A DNA stretch of 64,000 nt from Hypoxylon rubiginosum (lineage: Eukaryota > Ascomycota > Sordariomycetes > Xylariales > Hypoxylaceae): contig CADCXA010000022.1 in assembly GCA_902806565.1 (NCBI GenBank), positions 81,481 through 145,480 of the forward strand, in the 5' to 3' direction. Below the pieces are notes generated by a model. It ran no database searches. It was not told the DNA's origin and was given only the letters and a program-made list of their open reading frames with translations. The position numbers were made by a program, and so were the translations under genes. Shown one piece after another: positions 48,668 to 62,899 of the stretch; within the stretch, counting starts at the first letter, position 1, and each line of letters opens with the position of its first letter.

Positions 48668-50975
48668 ATTATAATAAAACTTTATTTTTATATTAATAAT
48701 TCTTAGTTTAAATAATAACTATATTATTATTTACTTTAAATTATATTTAACTTAAAAAATAACTTAAAAAACGTCCTGATCGGTATATTTAAAATATCTT
48801 ATAAAAAAATATATATTTTTATAATATATAACTATTTAATAATATAAAAAACTTTATAAACTTTTTAAAAAAAAAAATAAAAAAGATTTAATTATAAAAT
48901 AATTATATAACTTTTTATAAAATATTAATCGTTATATTTTATTATAACTTTTCTTTAAATTTAAATAAGGTTTTATTTTAATTTAAATTTATAAAAAAAA
49001 ACCTTTTATTTATTTTTTTTATATTAAATTAATTAATTTAATTTAAAAATTTTTTTATAAGTTATATTATAAACTTGTTTTTATTATTTAACTTTATAAA
49101 ATCGTTAATCTTTTCTTATTTTTTAATTAATATAAAATATATTTTTTTTATAAACAGTTTTTTAATTTTAAATAATTTATTAATTATATTAATTAAAATA
49201 ATATACTAATTTTAATTTATTTAGTTATAAAAATTAACAAGTTATAACTTATTTATTATAACTTTTATATATTAATTATTTACTTATTAATTAATATAAA
49301 TAATTTTTATTTATATTTAACTTTTTAAACTAAATTTATTTAAAAAATTAAGTTATAATTAAAATTTAATAAATGTTTATACCGTTCCTTAAAATTAATT
49401 TTATCCTTAAAAAAATATTAAGTTTTAGTTTTTTATATAATTTTATTAAAAGTAATTATAATAATAACATTTTTTTTTAAACTATTTTTAATTTTACTTT
49501 TCTTTTTTTTCGTAAGTTTAAAGTTTAAAAAATTATCTAAAAAATTAAATAAACTGTTATTTAAAAAGTTATTTTTAACGTTTTTAACTATATTAATTAC
49601 TATAAATTATAATTTTATTAAGTTTATTTTAAATATAAAATTATATATTGGTTTAATTAATATTATAAGCCGTTTAATAAATAAAAGTTTTTTAATAATT
49701 ATTTTAATTTTAATATATTTAAACGTTATTTTTATAAAAATATCTAAGATTAAAATTTAATTAAAGTTCTTATTTTTTAATAATTAAAATAAAATAACTA
49801 GTTTTTTAAATAATAAATAAGAAATATATATTATTTAATAATTATATGTTTAATTATTATTTTAAAAAATAATTTAAATTTAATATAAATTTTTAAAATT
49901 TTTAATTATTATTTCTTATTTATTATTATTATATATTTTATTTAAGTTTATAAATAATATTTATATTTTAATAAAAAAAAGGTTTATTTTATTTATAAAA
50001 ATATTAAAAATATATACCTGTTTTTTTATTATATTAATTAATATTATATAAAAATAAAAAGTTATATAATTGTTAAAATTTTTATTTAATATTATAAAAT
50101 TATAATAAACTATTAAAAAAATAAATTATAAGTTATATTATTTAATTAAAATAAATATAATACTGTTAAAATCGTTTATTTTATAGTTTTTTAAGGTTTA
50201 TAATATTTTAATTTTATAAATTAACTTGGTAAATAATATATTTTTTATAATAAATAATTAAAATTTTTTAATTTTTAATAATTTATTATATTTTTTGTTT
50301 TTATATAAAACTAAGAAACTTATAATTATAAATATAAGTTTTTTATATTAAAATTTAAAGTTTATTTTTAATAAAAATAAAATGTTTTATAATATAATTA
50401 TAATATATAAATTTAGTTTTAATTAAATAAAAAAAAAACGTTATTATTATAAGTTTTAAAAACTTAAATTAATATTTTTATTAATTAATAATATTATTAA
50501 TATAATAAATATCTTTTAAAAAATCTATAATATTAATAAACGTTATTTTTATTTTTTTACGTATTATTATTATAATTATAAAATATCGTAATTTTAAGTT
50601 TTTTTTAAAAAAAAAATTTAAAAAATATAAAATAAATTATATTAATTAAAATAAAAAAAGATATTAAATATTTTATTAAATAACTTATTATTATAATAAA
50701 ATGTGGCGATTAATACCTTATAAAAAGTTATATAATTACCTTGTAATTAAATTTTTTTTATTTTTTTCTTTTAAAAAACTTATAAAGTTTTTTATATAAT
50801 TAAATAGCTATATATCGTAGAAATATACACTTTTTTATAAAATATTTTAAATATATTAATCGGGATATTTTTTAAGTTATTTTTTAAGTTAAATATAATT
50901 TAAAATAAATAATAATATAATTATTATTTAAATTAAAAATTATTAATATAAAAATAAAGTTTTATTATAATTAAT
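48668..50975. mobile_element. Degenerate element with long terminal inverted repeats (copy 1)
   Basis: The first ~290 bases (about 48668-48955) recur as reverse complement at about 50690-50975; both start ATAATAAAACTTTATTTTTATA when read inward. The ~2.3-kb unit thus looks like a transposon. Its first ~2.0 kb recurs as a direct copy at about 54687-56690. The coding capacity is destroyed, so the family is unknown. Boundaries are by eye. Confidence 0.6.
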
Positions 50976-51424
50976 AATTATTATAAAACTTAAACTTATA
51001 ATTTTAGTTTTAAAAAAACTATATTAATTTTAACTTAATTAATAAAGAATTTTAAGAATTTTATTTTATATTTTATTAAAAAACTATTATTAACTTTAAA
51101 AAATTTTATTATAAGTTAAGGCTTATATATTTAATAAAATTTAATACCTTAAAAAAAGTTTTAAGCTTAAAATTTTAATATAAATTAAGTTATTTTATAT
51201 TAATTATTATAAATTTACGTTAATTAAACTATTAAATTAATAAATAAATTGTTTTTAATATTATAAAATAATTAAAATCTATAAAACTTATTAAATATAA
51301 AAAATTTAATTAAATATTATTTTAAATAAAACTATAATTAAGAACTTTAAGTTAAGGTATTTATTTTAATCGCCGAAACATTATAATTAAAAACCTAAAA
51401 ATTAAAAACTTAAAAATTAAAATT

Positions 51425-51600
51425 ATAAAACCTAATAATAAAATTTAATAATAAAACTTAATAATAAAACCTAATAATAAAATTAAATATTAAGATTTAA
51501 TAATAAAACCTAATAATAAAACCTAGTAATAAAATTTAATAATAAAATCTAATAATAAAACCTAATAATAAAATTTAATAATAAAACTTAAAACCTAAAA
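51425..51600 (+). repeat. 13-bp minisatellite
   Basis: About a dozen head-to-tail units of AAAACCTAATAAT with T/C variants (AAAATTTAATAAT, AAAACTTAATAAT). It lies just outside the inverted-repeat element. Confidence 0.65.
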
Positions 51601-53569
51601 ACCTGGTAAATTAAAACTTAAATATTTAATAATAAAACCAAAATATTAAAATCTTTAAAAATTTAAACCTACGTTTAAAATAATTACTTAAATAATTATA
51701 TATTATAAAATATAAAACTAAAAAATCTTAATTAACATTATAAATATTAACGTGAAAATATATATTAATACACCCTGAAAAAAAAAACCTATTTAAAACA
51801 CTAAGAATTTTAATTTTATAAACTAGATTATTTTTAATTTAATTAAATATTAAGTAAAACTAATAAAAAAATCTTATATTTTAAAAAAACAAATTCTTTA
51901 AAAATATTTATAAAACTTATTTTATTAATTTAATTTATTATTTTAATAATAAAACTTTTACTTAAATTAATAATAATACTTTTATAAAAAATGTAATTAT
52001 TTATTAATAATTTAATTAGTAATTTAATTAATATTTTAAAAAATATAAATTTTAAAAATAATATATTATACTTTTAAAAAAACCTACCGAAAAACGTAAA
52101 AATAAAACCAGAAAAAGTTACTTAAAAAACTTTATATATATTTTTAAAATAAAACCTTTCACTTAATAACTTTTTTTTATAATTAACAGATTATTTATTA
52201 CTTATTTTTTTATTTATTTTTTTTAAAAAAAACCTTTTTAAATATTTATTAAATATTTTAAAACTAAGTATAAACCTTATTAACCTTACTACTATTAATA
52301 TAAAAAACTAAAACTTTAAAAATACTTTTAAAAAATTAATTAAAGTTAATTATAATATTAATTTTATTTAAAAATAATTTTTATTTAACAATTTTTTTTT
52401 TATTATATCTTAAAGTAACTTTATTTTAATAATTATATTAACTCTTAGTTTTATTATTTTAAATAATATAAATTTAATTATAATTATTAATATAATTATT
52501 AATAATTTAAAAACTATAAATTAAGAAAAAAATTATATAAAAATATACTTATATTTATTTTTCTTTATTATAAACTTAAAGTAATAAAAAAATATCTAAT
52601 TTAATAAATTTTATATATTTTAATAGTTATTTAGTTTTAATTAATATTTTATTTAATTTAAATATATTAATTAGCTTAGGATTTTTAAAGTTTTTAAGTT
52701 TATATTTTCCTTAAAAATTAAATATAAAGTTAAAGTTTTAATCTTTAAATATATTACTTAAAAAAAAGTAAAAAATAAGTTTAAGAAAGTTTTTAATGTT
52801 ATTAATTTAAAATAACACCTAATAATCTAGGATTAAATTAACATTTTAAAAAAAAAAACAAAAAATATAAACTTTTTTAAAATAATTAATAGTTTAATTT
52901 TTAATTATAAAGTTATTATATTTAAAATTAAATTATAAAATAAGTTAATTAATAATAACGCTTATTTTTATATATTATAAAAGTTTTTATTTTTAACTAT
53001 TAAAAAATAATTAATTACTTATATTAAAAAAAGCCTTAATAACTTAAAAATTATAAACTTTAAGAACTTTTAAAAAACAATAATTAAATAAATAAATTTT
53101 ATTTATAAATTTTTAATATAAATAAAAATAAGATTATTATTAATTATATTAAATATAATTTAAATAGCGAGGATAATAATAATATTATTAATTAAAAAGT
53201 TTAAAAAATTAAAATTAATATTTAAACCTTACTAAAATTTATTATAAAAAAAAGTTTATTTTTACCACTTTTAATTAACGAAATTAATAAATTTATTAAG
53301 TAGTTTTTTAAAATAAAAATTTAAAATGTTAATTTAAAAAAAAAAATTAAAAGTATAAAAAATAAATTTTATAGTTTTAACTTTTATTTTAATAATTAAA
53401 ATTTATATTAAATTAAAACTATTATATTAATTAATATATTAAATATAAAAGGTTTTTTTTTTAATTTATAAATTAATTAAACCGGATTATTAATTAGTTA
53501 AACTTTATTAAATTACTAGCGGGCGTTTAATTTAAAATATATAAATTTAAAATTAAATTATAACTTTTA

Positions 53570-54682
53570 AAATTATTATTTTTATAAAAATATCTTTTAT
53601 TTTATAACGGGTTATAAAATAGTTAAATATTTAAATAATAATAATATCTTATATTATAATTATATAAATAAAAAATATATTTTAAAAAAAATAATAAGGA
53701 ATATAAAACTTATAAATATTTTAATTCCTAAATATATTATTATTAAAATATACCGTTAAAAAGTTTTTATTAAAAAAAATATCCTTAGTTATATTAAAAA
53801 ATATAACCTAAATAATAACTTAGTTATTTATTATATAAAATATTACTAAATATAAATTAAAACTTTTTATAAAATATAAATAAATAAAAAAAAAAAAAAG
53901 TTATAAAAACTTTATTTATAAAAAAAACTAAACTAGGTTAATATTTTTTATTTAAATATTAATTTTACTTTAAATTTAAATAATAACTTAATTTTTAATA
54001 ATTTAAATATATATATTTATTATTATAAAAAATAAATATAAAAGGATTTTAATTAAGTTAAAATATATATAACCTTTTAAATAAAAAACCTTAATTAGAT
54101 TTTTAATATTAAATAAAAAATAAGTTCTAAAAAAAACCTTATTAATATTAATATTAAAAGTAAAAATAATAACGTTAAAAAAGTTCTATAAAAACTTTTA
54201 AAAGAAGTTAATTTTATTAAAGGTTTAAAATTTATTAAAGCTAGCACTTTTTTTAATTATAAAGTTTAAAAATTTTAATTTAAAAAAATTATAATTAACT
54301 TAAACAAGTAATTTTTAATTATTTAAAAAAAAATAATTTAAATAATACTAAGATTTATAAGTTTATTTAAAAATATATTAAATAAATTATAAATTTATTT
54401 TATTTTTATATATATTATTAAACTTATTATTAAAAAGTATAAAAAAAACCTTGTTAATATAAATAAAATAAACTTAAAATTTAAAACTTAAAAGAATTTT
54501 ATTTAAATTAATTTAATTAATAAAAAAAAGTTTTTATTATTATTTTTTTATATAAGTTTTTTTTATATATAAAAGAATTTTATTTATTATAACTTAATTA
54601 TATATATTTAATTTTTATTTTAACTTTTAATTAAAATAAAATTATATAAAAATAAAAATAAAATAATTATAATAATTAATAT
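53570..54682 (+). repeat. Left arm of a 1.1-kb inverted repeat
   Basis: Matches the reverse complement of about 62900-64000 almost throughout, for example TTTATAAAAATATCTTTTAT at the outer end. The arm ends exactly where element copy 2 begins. Confidence 0.6.
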
Positions 54683-54686
54683 TATA

Positions 54687-56690
54687 ATAAAACTTTGTTT
54701 TTATACCGGTGATTTTTAGTTTAAATAACAGTTATATTATTATTTACCTTAGATTATACTTAATTTAAAAAATAACTTAAAAAATGTTTTAATTAATATA
54801 TTTAAAATATTTTATAAAAAAATGTATATTTTTATAATATATAATTATTTAATTATATAAAAAGCTTTATAAGTTTTTTAAAAAAAAAAATAAAAAGAAT
54901 CTAATTATAAGGTAATTATATAACTTTTTATAGGGTATTAATTACTGTATTTTATTATAACTTTTTTTTAAATTTAAATAAAATTTTATTTTAATTTAAA
55001 TCTATAAAAAAAAATCTTTTATTTATTTCTTTTTATATTAAGTTAATTAGTTTATTTTAAAACCCTTTTTATAGGTTATATTATAAGTTTGTTTTTATTA
55101 TTTAATTTTATAAAATTACTAGTTTTTCTTTATTTTTTAATTAATATAAAATATATTTTTTTTATAGATAGCTTTTTAGTTTTAAATAATTTATTAATTA
55201 TATTAATTAAGGTAGTATATTAATTTTAACTTATTTAATTATAAGGATTAATAAGTTATAATTTATTTATTATAGCTTTTTATATATTAATTACCCACTT
55301 ATTAATTAATATAAATAATTTTTATTTATATTTAATTTTTTAAACTAGATTTATTTAAAGGATTAAATTATAATTAAGGTTTAATAAATATTTATACTAT
55401 TTTTTAAAATTAATTTTATTTTTAAGAAAATATTAGGTTTTAGTTTTTTATGTAATTTTATTAAAAGTAATTATGGTAACAATGTTTTTTTTTAGGTTAT
55501 TTTTAGTTTTATTTTTCTTTTTTTTTTATAGGTTTAAAGTTTAGAAAGTTATTTAAAAAATTAAATAAACCATTATTTAAAGAATTATTTTTAACGTTTT
55601 TAATTATATTAATTACTGTAAACCGTAATTTTACCAGGCTTGTTTTAAGTGTAAAATTATATATTAATCTAATTAATATTATAAGTTATTTAATAAATAA
55701 AAGTTTTTTAATAGTTACTTTAATTTTAGTATATTTAAACGTTGTTTTTATAAAAATATTTAAAACTAAGGTTTAATTAAAATCTTTATCTTTTAATAAT
55801 TAAAATAAAATAATTAGTTTTTTAAATAATAAATAAAAAATATATATTATTTAATAATTATATATTTAACCGTTATTTTAAGAAATAATTTGGATTTAAC
55901 GTAAGTTTTTAAGGTTTTTAATTATTATTTTTTATTTACTATTATTATATATTTTATTTAAGTTTATAAATAATATTTATATTTTAATAAAAAAAAAGTT
56001 TACTTTGTTTATAAAAGTGTTAAAAATATATATTTGTTTTTTTACTATATTAATTAATATTACGTAAAAATAAAAAGTTATATAATTATTAAGGTTTTTA
56101 TTTAATATTATAAAATTATAATAAATTATTAAAAGGATAAATTATAAATTATATTATTTAATTAAAGCAAATATAATGTTATTAAAATTATTTATTTTAT
56201 AATTTTTTAAAACTTATAATATTTTAATTTTATAGATTAGTTTAATAAGTGGTATGTTTTTTATAATAAATAATTAAAGTTTTTTAATTTTTAATAATTT
56301 ATTATATTTTTTGTTTTTATATAAAATTAAAAAGTTTATAATTATAAATATAAATTTTTTATATTAAAATTCAAGGTTTACTTTTAATAAAAGTAAGATA
56401 TTTTATAATATAATTATAATATATAAATTTAACTTTAATTAAGTAAAAAAAAAAAACGTTGTTATTATAAATTTTAAAAGTTTTAATTAATATTTCTATT
56501 AATTAATAACATTATTAATATAATAAATATCTTTTAAAAGGTTTATAATATTAATAAATATTACTTTTATTTTTTTATATATTATTATTATAATTATAAA
56601 GTATTATAATTTTAAATTTTTTAAAAAAAAAAATAAAAGATATAAAATAAATTATATTAATTAAAATAAAAAAAAAGTATTAAATATTTT
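54687..56690 (+). mobile_element. Degenerate element, partial copy 2 (direct repeat of 48668-50660)
   Basis: It is colinear with copy 1 for about 2 kb. Matching landmarks include the CTTTGTTTTTATA start, ATAACTTAAAAAATGTTTT, a run around the two ACGTTTTTAA sites, and the final ATTAAATATTTT. Copy 1 then continues into its right inverted repeat, whereas copy 2 switches to unrelated AT-rich DNA near 56690, so it is truncated or interrupted. Many sites differ C/T or G/A, as RIP predicts. Confidence 0.6.
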
Positions 56691-59600
56691 TTATATTTAT
56701 ATAGTTTTATATAAATATTTTATTAAATGGTTTATTATATAAATAAGTTTTTATTAATTTTAGTTATAAACTAATAAAATATTAATATAATATGTAAACC
56801 GGTTTTTAATTAACGGTACTTGCTTTTTTTAAGGTAATAAAAAGTTAAAAATTTTATAATAGTTTTTATTTTTTATATTTTCTTTTTTTTTAAATTTTTT
56901 AGTTTTTTTAAAATACTTTAAATTATTTTTTAAAACAATAAAAAATATTCAAGTTATAATAATTATATTTACTTTTATTTATTTAAAAAAATTTAAAACG
57001 TTTAATAATAATAATAACGTTATAAAACTTACCATTATATAATATATTTAAAAACGTTATAAAAACCTTAAGCTTAATATATTATTTTTATTATTATTTT
57101 TTAATTTTAATGATATTATTTTTATATTTAAATATATATTTTAAAAAGAGTTTAATATAAGTGTTAAAGTTTATTTTTAAGTTTAAAACGTTTTTATAAA
57201 TATATTATTTATTTTTTATAATTATAACTTTAATTTGTTTTTTTAAGGTTAGTTTAATATAAAGTTTTTATTAAGGTTATTTAAAAGATTATATTTTATT
57301 ATAAATAAGATATATTATAATTAATTTTTTTAAGATTTTAATGTTTAAATCGATATTTAATAAATAAACTAAACTTTTAATATTATATTTATTTTTAATT
57401 GGTTGTTATTTTTAATATATAAATAGTTATAAGTAAGTAAATAACTTGTTATTTTTAATTAAATTATTTTAAATATAAAAGTTAATTTTAAATTTATATT
57501 ATAACTTTTATTAATTAAAATAAATTCCAGGCTAAAAAAATTATTACGGTTTATATTTCTTTAAGTTATTAATTTTTATAGCTTTTTAAGGTTTTATATA
57601 ATAACGAAACCTTTAGTTTTATTATTTTTATTGTTTTTAATAAATAATTTAATAAATTTTTAATTAAAATTTTTATTTTTAACTTTTAGGTTTTATATTA
57701 ATAATAAGTATTTACAGGTTAATAAAACTTAGTGATTTTATAAAAAAGTTTAATTAATATAGTTTATTAGATAATTTATAACATGAATTTTTATATATTT
57801 AATGGTTTTATTATTAACTGGTATATTTTTTAAAAAATATTTAATAAAAGCTTTTAATAAACGGCTGGTTTTTTATAAAATTATTATTTTTTTTTTAAAT
57901 AACTATTTTTAAAATAATTATTGTTTTTATTTATTAATATTAAATACGTAAGTTTTTTAAATAATTATTTTAATAAACTTGTATAAAATAGTTACTATGT
58001 TTTTAGTTTTTTTATTTAAATGTATAATCTTTTAAATAAAATAATTTACCGATGTTATTAATATTATATAAAAACGTTTAATTTTATTAATTACGTTAAA
58101 ATATAACTTTTTTTTAGTTATAAGTTTATTTTTAATATTATAAAAAGGTTTTACGGTATTTATATTATTTTAATATTTAGTGAGAAATGTAAATTTTAAA
58201 ACTATTAATTTAGAAATCTTTAAACCTAAAAATATTAAAATCCTCTTTTAATTAAAAATCTTATATTAAAGAATTTATTAATTTAGTTTTAATGGTTTAG
58301 TATTAAGATTTTAAATTAAATAAAATAAAAAATAAAACTTTTATATTAAGTATTATATTTTTTTATTTTATTAGTAAAATTAGTTTAATTTTAAAATAAA
58401 TAAAAAATAAAATAAAAGTTAAATAAATAAATTAATTTTAAATAATAAAAATTTAAAATTTATAAGAAAAAAAATAAATAAAATGTTTTAAATAAGGTTT
58501 TTTAGTTACATGTTAATTATATGTTATATATTTATAGATTTTTAGTTATAATATTAAATATAAATATAATTATTTTCCTTTACTTTTTTAAGTTAATAAT
58601 TATTTTACTTTTATATTAATTAATATAATTTAAGGTTAATAAATATTTTAAAATTTAATATAATAATATATTTCTTTTTTGTTTTTTTAAAAAAATAAAC
58701 CTTAATTTATTATAATTAAAAGGTTTTATTTTTAGAAATAATTTTACTTTTTAAGATAGTTTTAATAGTTTATTATTTCGTTTTATTATTAATTAAAATA
58801 TGTTTATATTAATATAAGTTATTTTAATAAGTTTTTATATTATTATTTTTAATAGTTAAACTTACTGCTTTTTAATTTATAAAATAATTAAATACCTTAA
58901 TGTTTTTTTTTCTATTATAAAAAATGGTGTTTTTATTTTAATTAAATTGTTTATTATTTAGTTTTATAGTTTAAAAGTTATTAAAAGGGTTATTAAGTTT
59001 TTAATATTTTTATTTATTTTTTATAAAAAATTTAAATTGGTTTTTTAAGAATATGGTTTTTAAAATAATATTATTTAATTTATAGATATTATATTTATTT
59101 TTTTTATAAACTTAATTAATTAAATAAAATCTTAGTTAATTATAATAAAGCTTATTTTTATTTAAGATATTAATATAATAAAAAATATTAAATAAAAATA
59201 TAAAATTATTTTTTTATAATATTATATTTTTAGTTTATTTTATATATCTTTTATTTTTTTACTTAACTGCCTTTTTTTTTTTTTTCTTTTAAAAGTAACA
59301 ATTAATTTTTAAAGGTTTTTTTTTTTTTTTTATAAAAATTTTATCTAGATTATTAAAAACTTTTTATAATTTTTTACTTTATTTTATTTAAATATCTATT
59401 ATATAGGAATTATAATTTTAATAAATATTATAATTTTTTATTTATATATAATTTTATATAAAAAAACTTTATTAAATTTAACTAATATTTAATTAACTTA
59501 GATAATTTTAAGTAAATATAATATTTAACTTTTATTATTTTTATTTAAAATTTAAAAAAATCTTTTAATAATTCTTTTATAATTAACTTTTATTTAACTT

Positions 59601-62600
59601 TATATTTTAAGATAATAAAAAAAACTTATTTTTTTTTTTATTCTTATTTTTAAATAAACGCTTTTAAAAGTTTTTTTAAATTTTAAGCTTTTATTATATT
59701 TTATTAATAAAAAGGTCTTATAATTAAAAATAATTTTTTTTTAAATAAAATTAATTATAATTTTTATTTTAATATTAAAGATAATTTTTATTTTAAGTTA
59801 ATTATTAATTTTTTTTTTTTACTTTTATAATAAATTTTTTTTTTTTAATTATAAAATATATATTATATATTAATAATTTATATAATAAAAAGATTATTTA
59901 GTTTATTATATAAGCTTAATTTATAAAACTTAGTAATTTAAAACTTTTAATAGTTAAGGTATATAAAAATAACTTAAGTTATATTTAAATTTATTTTTTT
60001 TTAATAATATATATTTTTTATTTTATTAATTATAAAGTTATATATTTTATAATTATATTTAATATAATTTTTCCAGATAATTAACTTTTTTTATAAAAAT
60101 AAATTAATGATTTATTACTGGTAAAATTTTTTTTTAAACTTTTTTTATAAAATATTTTTAATTATTATATATTAGAATATTTTATTTTAAAATCTTATTT
60201 TAATATATTAATCTTTTATTATCTTTTTATTTTTTAAGTAAAAAAAATAAATAAAAGTGTTTAAATATTTTATAATTTTTTAGGATTTATTATTTTAATT
60301 TTTTAATAATTATAGTAAAAAATATTTAATATTAAAAAAAGCTGGAAAAATTAAAGTAATTTAGATAAAATAAATTTAATTATTAATATATTTATTAATA
60401 TTACTTTTTTATTAATTATTCTTTTTATTTAAAAAGTTTTTTTTTTTATAAGATAAAGAGTTAGTTATTATATTAGATTTATTAGATATATATTTAATTT
60501 TAAAATTAAATAATTTAATATAAATAATTTATTAAATTAATTTTATTTTTAATAAATTTATAAATTTATTATTTAACTAAGTAATTAATGTTTTTATATT
60601 TATTTATAATAAAAAATAAATATTATAAAAATGGATTTATAATTAATAAAAAGATTTTATAATAATTAAGGTTTTAAGTTTTAAAATATTATAATTTTTT
60701 TTTATTTCACGTTATATATTTAATTTATATTTTAAAGGATAAAAAATATTTTAATTATTAAACTACCTTAATATATAATTTTAATTATTTTTTAAAACAT
60801 TTATTTATAGGATAATTAACCTTTTATAAATATAATTAAAATTAATAAAATATAAAATATTATTTAATATATTTTTTAATATTTATATAACTTGCTTTTA
60901 GTTTTTTATTTATTTTTATAAGGCGTTTTTTTAAAGCAGTTTTATTAAAGGTATAATAATTAAAATATATAATTTAATTTAAAGTTTAAAATAAATAATA
61001 ATATTAATAAAAAATTTAATATTTTTTATATTTTTATAAAGATTTTATTTTTATATTTTAAAAGTTTTTAATAAGGTTAATTTTTTTTTATAAATACTAT
61101 AAATATTTTTTATAATTTTTATTATTAAATAATAAAATTTTGATTTTTTTTCACTTATTATTATATTAGTAAATTTAAAATTTAATAAAATAATATTAAT
61201 ATTTTTTATATATTTAAGGATAAAATATTATATTTTAAGGTAAATTTTTTAATTTTTATATTAGGTAGTTAGTTTTTTAATTTTTATATTATTAAAAAAA
61301 GGCTCGTATTTATTTAGTATAAAATTATAAAGTATTTAAGTAACTATTTTTAAGAAATAAATAATTAAATTTATTATTTTTTATAATAATGTTATTATTT
61401 TTACTAATTTAATTAATATAATAAAAACTATTAATTATTTGTTAAAAAGGCTTAATTTTACTTGGTTATATTCTAAGAATTAGTTTATTATAAATAAAAT
61501 TTAACATATTATAAATTCTATAAAAAACTTTTTATAACTTTTTAATAAAAAAACGTTTTAGATTATCTTCCTATTAAATTTAATATAAAAGTTAATTAAT
61601 TTAAAAAATTTATTTTTTTTTTTAATAATAAACTAAACGTTTTAGTATAAGTTGTAATTTTTTTATAAAATATTATTTTTTAAACGTTTTTTTAAAATTT
61701 AAATAACTTTATTTTTAAAAAAAGTAAAAATTAAAATACTTTTAATTTATTATATAAAATATAAAATAATTTTAATTATATAATTAAATATTATATTTTT
61801 TTTTATATAATTAATTTTATTAAAATCTTAAATTAAAACTATTTTTTTCCTATAAAATATTTTAATAAAAATATCCTTTTTAATATTAGTTATTTTAAAA
61901 GTTTTTAATTTTTCTTTAATTACTTTAAGTTTATTAAGTTTTAAGTGTTTATTATAAAACTAGGTTATAAATTTAAAGTAAATATTTTTATAAAAACCTT
62001 TTTTATAAAACGTTAAAAAGTTTTTAATTTAATTTTATATTAATTAAAAAAACTTCTTTTTCCAGTTAAATAATCTTAATAATATAAATCTATTAATAAA
62101 AATATTATTAATAAAATTAACTTTTAAGATTTTAAATTTATATATAATATTAATAAAAATTAAACCGGAGTTAACTTTTATTTTATATTAACTTTAATTT
62201 TTCTTTTTTTTCATTTTTTTAATAGCTTTTTAAATAGTAGTTTTTATAGTTTTAAGGAAATTATTATTTATTAATATATAAAAAATTATCTCGTTTTTAT
62301 TAAAATTATATTTAGGGATATTTATTAAACTAGTTTATATATTATTATAAAAATTATTAAAAAAGTTAAAAAGGTTTATTTTATTAATTAATATTAATAG
62401 TATTTATAAATTTATTTTATAAAATAAAATGTTTTTTTTTTTATTATTATTTATTTTTTTTATTATAAGTCTTTTATAACTATTAATATAATTTTGGTTA
62501 TTAATAGTTAATAATTTTTTAAAATAAATTTTAATTATATTAATTCTTTTATTTATCTTTTACTTAATTAATTAAATATTAATAATATTTTTATTAATAT

Positions 62601-62899
62601 TTCTCTAAAAATTAAATTATTTATTATTTTAAAATCTTTATAATAAAAGCTTATTTTTATAAAAAAAATAAAGTTTAATTTTAATAATAATTTAGGTGAT
62701 ATAAAGGTATTTTTTATAATATAAATCAGGTATTATAAAAATTAACTTTTAATTTAAATAAGATTTTTTATAATTTTTATAGTTTTTATAAAAATGTAAA
62801 ATTTAAATCTTAATTATATTAAATAAGTTTTAAATATTAAAAGTTTAAATTTCGTTATATAAAACTTAACGATTAAATTAAATTACGTTTTTATATTAA

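Noticed and set aside
51425..51600. CRISPR-like array
   Set aside because: Units are head-to-tail with no spacers, in a fungal nuclear context; a simple minisatellite.
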